Shown here in pieces: positions 6,196-10,184 of a stretch of 10,184 bases of DNA. Source of the DNA: CAZDET01 sp964504335 (GTDB lineage: Bacteria; Bacteroidota; Bacteroidia; Chitinophagales; Saprospiraceae); contig CAZDET010000114.1 of assembly GCA_964504335.1 (NCBI GenBank), positions 1 through 10,184 of the forward strand, written 5' to 3'. The position numbers and the translations under genes are program-made. Each line of letters begins with the position of its first letter. Within the stretch, counting starts at the first letter, position 1. The notes beneath the pieces were generated by a model that saw only the letters and a list, made by a program, of their open reading frames with translations, did no database searches and had not been told where the DNA came from.

Positions 6196-6212
6196 AGGTT
6201 CGGTTAAATTAG

Positions 6213-6243
6213 AAGGCCAAGGGAAATGACGTCCCTTGGCCTT
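6213..6243 (-). terminator. perfect 12-bp hairpin after the protease gene
   Basis: Arms 6213-6224 (AAGGCCAAGGGA) and 6232-6243 are perfectly complementary around a 7-nt loop. On the minus strand it lies 55 nt after the protease stop and is followed by TTCTAATTT-like sequence, a weak U-tract. An intrinsic terminator for the protease gene is the simplest reading. Because it ends 17 nt before the next start, there is no room for a promoter after it, so it may also act as a leader hairpin or attenuator for the small membrane protein. Confidence 0.68.
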
Positions 6244-6298
6244 TCAAGATAAAGATTTTATGGAAATCAGCGAGTGCCGACCTCAACCGTCCAGCTGA

Positions 6299-7948
6299 TT
6301 AAGCCGGATCGTCGTCAGAGGGTTTGGGTCGCTTGACCTTTTTCTTCTTGCCCTTTGTTTTGAGGGCTAGTTCGACCGCGCGCTTGGCATTCACGATGCC
6401 TCCGGTTGTCGACAGGCGGCTAAACGACACCAGGTCTTCAGAACCCGGCTGCTTGACTTTCATGGTGATCGGGGTAACCGACTCCATGATAATGCCGCGC
6501 ACCTGCTTGGCCGTCAAGTCGGGAAAATAAGACCGGAGCATGGCGGCTACGCCCGCTACCATGGGTGCGGCCATTGATGTACCCGAATTGTTTGCGTATC
6601 CATCGTCCGGCGATGCGTTGAAGATATTGTCACCGGGGGCGAATACATCGACAAATTCCGGGCTGTAGTTAGAAAACCCGGCAGTCAGACCCTCATCGAA
6701 GGAAGAGGTGCTGGCTCCCACTTCCAACCAGTTATCGGCGGATTTCTTTCCGAAGAGGCCCTTCTTCTGGTACTGATCGTTGGGGAAATTGTTGGAAATC
6801 GTGTTGCGTTTCCCGTCGTTGCCTGCTGCGTGTACGAGAAGGACATCCTTCTTGCGGGCGTAGCGGACCGCTGCGTCAACGGCTTTCTTATAGGGGCTGT
6901 CGCCCTTTCCGAAGCTCATGTTGATTACCGTAGCTCCGTTATCTACTGCGTAGCGAATGGCGTTGGCTACGTCCTTATCGCGTTCGTCGCCATTGGGCAC
7001 GGTGCGGATCGACATGATCTTCACATTGGTTGCCACGCCTTCGCCACCGATACCATTGCCGGCACGGGCGGCTACGATGCCGGCTACGTGAGTGCCGTGA
7101 CCGGCGTCGGGGCCTTCGACATCGTTGTTGCCATAGTAGCGATCATTGAGGTTGGAAGGATCATCACCCACGATGTTACGAGCGTCAAACTCGACGTTCC
7201 AGTTGTACTCCGCCTGGCCCTTATAATAATCGAAACCTTCCTTGACCTGCCCGTAGAGCGATTTGAAATCCAACGAATTGGCCTCCATGATTGACATGAT
7301 CTGGGTAAGGACGGAGGAAATTTGAAGATCTTCCGATTCGAACGATTCGAGGTCTGCCTTAGTAATCTCTTCCGGGGCCTTTCCGATGGCTTCCACCACC
7401 GCATCGAAAGCGCCCATGGTACCCACCATAAAAGTCAGGTTTTGTTCGGCGGATTGCTGTTTCTCGTCGATTTCAGCCCGGTAGGCCTGGAGGGAGTCGT
7501 AGAGGACCTTTTCCTTGCGCGAAAGTTCGGAGCGCGGCCGGTCACCGATGCGCTCCTTAATCCGATTGTAGAGTCGGACTTTTTCAAAATTTTCGTAGTT
7601 GACGTTTTCCCCGTTGGGGCCGCCGATGAAGTTCCAACCGTGGACGTCGTCCACGTATCCATTATCATCATCGTCTTTGCCGTTGTTGGGAATTTCGTCC
7701 GAATTAACCCAAATGGCTCCTTGCAGGTCTTCGTGTTCGATATCGACCCCTGAATCGATAATGGCTACTACTACCTCTTTTCCGGTGCGGTTTTGGAGTA
7801 AGGATTTTGCCTCCAGGGTACTCATCCCGGGGAATTTGTCCTTTTCCAGATCGAGGTTAAACCAATTGTTGGGAGCCTGTTGCGCGAGCGCAGATTGGAT
7901 AAAAAATAATAGCAGGAGTAGGATACTCCCCAGAAAACGCGTATTCAT
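6299..7948 (-). CDS. secreted subtilisin-like serine protease (S8 family)
   Basis: A 549-residue serine endopeptidase. A signal peptide (1-22, ALA|QQ) directs it to the periplasm or outside. The catalytic triad is visible: Asp65 in AIIDSGVD, His284 in GHGTHVAG and Ser458 in SGTSMAAP, with the oxyanion Asn377 in HAAGND. The Asp-His distance is 219 residues, against about 32 in subtilisin, because of a charged, mostly helical insertion roughly at 115-258. Just before it lies an acidic stretch, KDDDDNGYVDDVHGW (91-105), likely to bind Ca2+. Long S8 proteases of this shape occur in other Bacteroidota, to my knowledge. The C-terminus is a basic then acidic tail (from 532) with no recognisable type IX secretion sorting domain, so surface export by that route is not supported. 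It has no obvious cleavable prodomain. A TACATTTG promoter box lies upstream at 8070-8063. Confidence 0.95.
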   Translation of the reverse strand: MNTRFLGSILLLLLFFIQSALAQQAPNNWFNLDLEKDKFPGMSTLEAKSLLQNRTGKEVVVAIIDSGVDIEHEDLQGAIWVNSDEIPNNGKDDDDNGYVDDVHGWNFIGGPNGENVNYENFEKVRLYNRIKERIGDRPRSELSRKEKVLYDSLQAYRAEIDEKQQSAEQNLTFMVGTMGAFDAVVEAIGKAPEEITKADLESFESEDLQISSVLTQIMSIMEANSLDFKSLYGQVKEGFDYYKGQAEYNWNVEFDARNIVGDDPSNLNDRYYGNNDVEGPDAGHGTHVAGIVAARAGNGIGGEGVATNVKIMSIRTVPNGDERDKDVANAIRYAVDNGATVINMSFGKGDSPYKKAVDAAVRYARKKDVLLVHAAGNDGKRNTISNNFPNDQYQKKGLFGKKSADNWLEVGASTSSFDEGLTAGFSNYSPEFVDVFAPGDNIFNASPDDGYANNSGTSMAAPMVAGVAAMLRSYFPDLTAKQVRGIIMESVTPITMKVKQPGSEDLVSFSRLSTTGGIVNAKRAVELALKTKGKKKKVKRPKPSDDDPA

Positions 7949-8062
7949 TTGACAATTTTACGTAAGCGGTCTGTTCTATACCTGATGGCCAAAGTTCGTT
8001 CTTGGTGGCATTTATCCTACAAAGAACGACGAAAAAACCAATCAGTTGCCTGACAAATTGTG

Positions 8063-8070
8063 CAAATGTA
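8063..8070 (-). promoter_or_regulatory. Bacteroidota -7 box (TACATTTG) for the protease gene
   Basis: Read on the minus strand, TACATTTG followed by CAC matches the TAnnTTTG consensus. It would give a transcript start near 8055 and a leader of about 105 nt. No good TTTG is seen at the -33 position. The box lies 14 bases before the ATG of the divergent methyltransferase gene, so the two genes' control regions overlap. Confidence 0.5.
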
Positions 8071-8083
8071 AAATTTTCTCCGA

Positions 8084-8923
8084 ATGTATAACCTCGCCGA
8101 TTACTGGCACCGCTTGTTATCCATTGCCCGGTACTATTACCGAGCAAGGACTATTTACGATGCACATTCGCCTTTCCTGTATGAATTGCTAAGGGCAACA
8201 CTGGAGGATAACCGGAGTTATTTTGCTTTCGAACAAGCCGAAAGCCTGCGCCGCTACTGGTCGCATCAACGCACACAAGTACCGGTGATCGAGGCGGGAG
8301 CGGGCAGCAAGGTGTATCGAACCTCACAGGTTTCTGCCCGCCGGCTGGTTCGGGCCAGCGCTCTTTCCCCTTCTGCGGGCCGGCTATTGTTCCGGTTGGC
8401 CCATTTGCTGAAACCACGGTACCTGATCGAATTAGGCACGAATGTGGGGGTGTCCACCGTCTATCTGCACGGAGCCAACCGGAGCGCAGAATTGCATACC
8501 GTGGAGGGAAACCCTCCTACGGCAGAGATGGCCCACCACAGTTTTCGCATGGCCGGCACTTCGGAGGCTCTTCATGTACACACCGGTACCTTCGACCACC
8601 ACCTTCCGAAATTATTGGAAAGCCTTCCCCGATTGGACTTTCTGTTTCTCGACGGCGATCACCGGCACCAACCGACGGTCCAGTACGTTCGGCAGAGCCT
8701 GCCCAAACTACACGGCAATAGCGTAGTGGTGATTGGCGACATCCATTGGTCGACCGATATGGAAGCCGCCTGGCGGGAATTGCAGGCACTACCAGCCGTT
8801 CGGCTTTCCGTGGATTTGTACGAGCTGGGGCTGTTGTTTTTCCGACCGGAAATCAAAGAGCCCCAGCACTGGACGATTATTGGAAAGCACTGGAAACCCT
8901 GGCGGATGGCCGGATTAATTTAG
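8084..8923 (+). CDS. class I SAM-dependent methyltransferase
   Basis: A 279-residue protein with a Rossmann-type methyltransferase core (about 111-255) after a helical N-terminal part. Motif I is LIELGTNVGVST (114-125), the SAM-binding glycine loop. The acidic residue that would bind the SAM ribose is probably Glu141 in HTVEGN. LFLDGDH (187-193) and VIGDIHWS (216-223) supply acidic residues typical of O-methyltransferases of the methyltransferase_24 or COG4122 type. The N-terminal motif YDAHSPFLYELL (25-36) and the DIHWS segment recur in uncharacterised Bacteroidota proteins of similar length, as far as I recall. The substrate is unknown. The gene is divergent from the protease and its 3' end overlaps sucC by 9 bp. 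ATG 8084 places the conserved YDAHSP region at a sensible distance; no Shine-Dalgarno is seen. Confidence 0.88.
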   Translation: MYNLADYWHRLLSIARYYYRARTIYDAHSPFLYELLRATLEDNRSYFAFEQAESLRRYWSHQRTQVPVIEAGAGSKVYRTSQVSARRLVRASALSPSAGRLLFRLAHLLKPRYLIELGTNVGVSTVYLHGANRSAELHTVEGNPPTAEMAHHSFRMAGTSEALHVHTGTFDHHLPKLLESLPRLDFLFLDGDHRHQPTVQYVRQSLPKLHGNSVVVIGDIHWSTDMEAAWRELQALPAVRLSVDLYELGLLFFRPEIKEPQHWTIIGKHWKPWRMAGLI

Positions 8924-10117
8924 TACCGTCTTCACTTCATCCGCTGCATCCTGCAGCGCAATGGCCGAGCGCACATTCAACCCGCTGTTGTCGATGATCT
9001 CCTTGGCCAGGTCGGCATTGGTACCCTGGAGGCGGACGATGATCGGCACCTTAATTTCGCCGATATTCTTGTAGGCATCGACTACCCCCTGGGCGACCCG
9101 GTCGCAGCGCACGATACCGCCGAAAATGTTGATCAGGATTGCCTTGACGCGATCGTCCTTTAGAATGATGCGAAATGCGTTTTCTACCCGCTTGGCATCG
9201 GCCGTTCCGCCCACGTCGAGGAAGTTGGCGGGTTCGCCGCCGGAAAGCTTGATAATGTCCATGGTGGCCATGGCCAGGCCGGCACCGTTTACCATGCAGC
9301 CGACGTTGCCGTCGAGTTGTACGTAATTGAGGCCGAATGCCTTGGCTTCTACTTCCGTTGGGTCTTCCTCCGTCACGTCGCGCATCTCCGCGAGGTCTTT
9401 GTGGCGGAACAGGGAATTGTCGTCTAGGGAAAACTTGCAGTCGACGGCCACGATGCGGTCATCGCCGGTGTGGAGGCAGGGATTGATTTCAATCAGGCCC
9501 GCATCCGAACCCAAATACGCGGCGTAGAGCTTGGTGATAAACTTCACCATATTCTTGAAGGCCTGGCCGGAGAGCCCGAGGTTGAAGGCCACTTCCCGCG
9601 CCTGAAAGGGCTGTAACCCCAGCTCGGGATCGATCCATACTTTGTGCACCTTGTCGGGGGTGTTTTCGGCAACTTCCTCGATATCCATCCCCCCCTCGGT
9701 AGAGTGGATGATGACGTTGCGCCGCCGCTGGCGATCCATCAGGATAGACACGTAGTATTCCTTATTTGCGTCGAAATCGGGGGCGTACGCATCTTCGGCG
9801 ATCAGGATTTTATTCACCTTTTTGCCCGGACCTTCCAGGCCGCCCGGTGTCTGGGGCGTTTTGAGCATCATGCCCAGGATGTTGCCGGCGTGCTCTTTGA
9901 GCGCATCGCCGTTTTTCGCCAGCTTGACGCCGCCTCCCTTACCACGACCACCGGCGTGGATTTGAGCCTTCACGACGACCACGTCGCTGCCGGTCTCTTC
10001 GCGTAGTTTTTCGTAAGCGGCGACGGCTTCCTCCAAGGTATCGGCCGTGTAGCCGCGCTGGATGGGTACATCGTACTGTTGGAGGATTTGCTTGCCTTGG
10101 TATTCGTGCAGATTCAT
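8915..10117 (-). CDS. sucC: succinyl-CoA synthetase beta subunit (ADP-forming)
   Basis: A 400-residue subunit of the TCA-cycle enzyme that interconverts succinyl-CoA and succinate with ATP or GTP formation. It needs SucD as partner; sucD does not follow in this window, whereas in E. coli the two are adjacent. The N-terminal ATP-grasp domain has VVKAQIHAGGRGKGGGVK (48-65). Probable Mg2+ ligands are Asn212 in LIEINP and Asp226 in VAVDCK. The C-terminal domain has GNVGCMVNGAGLAMATMD (270-287), NFLDVGGTA (298-306) and INIFGGIVRCD (329-339). I chose the start at 10117 (MNLHEYQGKQ), the usual SucC N-terminus. The in-frame ATG at 10153 would add 12 residues, and a promoter -7 box lies on top of it. 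The stop overlaps the convergent methyltransferase gene by 9 bp. Confidence 0.97.
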   Translation of the reverse strand: MNLHEYQGKQILQQYDVPIQRGYTADTLEEAVAAYEKLREETGSDVVVVKAQIHAGGRGKGGGVKLAKNGDALKEHAGNILGMMLKTPQTPGGLEGPGKKVNKILIAEDAYAPDFDANKEYYVSILMDRQRRRNVIIHSTEGGMDIEEVAENTPDKVHKVWIDPELGLQPFQAREVAFNLGLSGQAFKNMVKFITKLYAAYLGSDAGLIEINPCLHTGDDRIVAVDCKFSLDDNSLFRHKDLAEMRDVTEEDPTEVEAKAFGLNYVQLDGNVGCMVNGAGLAMATMDIIKLSGGEPANFLDVGGTADAKRVENAFRIILKDDRVKAILINIFGGIVRCDRVAQGVVDAYKNIGEIKVPIIVRLQGTNADLAKEIIDNSGLNVRSAIALQDAADEVKTVLN

Positions 10118-10150
10118 ACGAACGGTGTGTTTTGTGGTGGTTGATGGCGG

Positions 10151-10158
10151 CAAAAATA
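10151..10158 (-). promoter_or_regulatory. Bacteroidota -7 box (TATTTTTG) for sucC
   Basis: TATTTTTG on the minus strand matches TAnnTTTG and is followed by CCGCC. It predicts a transcript start near 10143, giving a leader of about 26 nt before the ATG at 10117. The matching -33 box would fall at about 10178-10184, at the window edge, and is not clear. Confidence 0.58.
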
Positions 10159-10184
10159 GGCAGCGCGGGCGAATAATAAAAAGG

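Noticed and set aside
10118..10153. 12-residue N-terminal extension of SucC
   Set aside because: The extension is not typical of the family and overlaps the predicted -7 promoter box; MNLHEYQ at 10117 is the usual start.

Overview
The window looks like chromosomal DNA of a member of the Bacteroidota. The protein families and moderately high GC would suit a Lewinella/Saprospira-like lineage, but that finer placement is a guess. Three things support the phylum. Promoter-like TAnnTTTG boxes precede the tRNA, the protease and sucC. All three predicted signal-peptidase-I sites are followed directly by Gln (SFA|Q, AIG|Q, ALA|Q). Gene starts lack Shine-Dalgarno sequences. Most of the content is housekeeping; the unusual material lies between the genes.

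Layout: (1) 78-3044, plus strand: a tight three-gene unit with an outer-membrane beta-barrel-like protein, a lipoprotein serine hydrolase of the class C beta-lactamase/PBP fold, and a second, secreted paralogue. They are joined by a 1-nt gap and an ATGA overlap. (2) 3034-5342, minus strand: gap followed by pgk, two consecutive glycolytic enzymes, separated by a 98-nt spacer that holds a large AT-rich hairpin. The 3' ends of pgk and the second hydrolase overlap by 11 bp. (3) 5343-5763: an intergenic island with a good Bacteroidota promoter, tRNA-Glu(UUC), and one long imperfect hairpin on each side of the tRNA. (4) 5764-7948, minus strand: a secreted subtilisin-like protease, a terminator-like perfect hairpin, then a small membrane-anchored coiled-coil protein. 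(5) 8084-8923, plus strand: a class I SAM-dependent methyltransferase. (6) 8915-10117, minus strand: sucC, which overlaps the methyltransferase tail to tail by 9 bp.

The gap and pgk products catalyse adjacent steps of glycolysis (glyceraldehyde-3-phosphate to 3-phosphoglycerate, with ATP formation), and sucC belongs to the TCA cycle. The two serine hydrolases and the barrel protein form a plausible envelope unit whose substrate cannot be read from the sequence.

The most interesting signal is a set of related intergenic elements built from words such as GTAGTGTGA, with strong strand asymmetry: a C-free half switches to a G-free half at the hairpin apex. They flank the tRNA and supply G-free leaders directly before two start codons. 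The 11-mer CACACTACTTC occurs three times in the window. I see no defence system, insertion sequence, prophage or CRISPR array.
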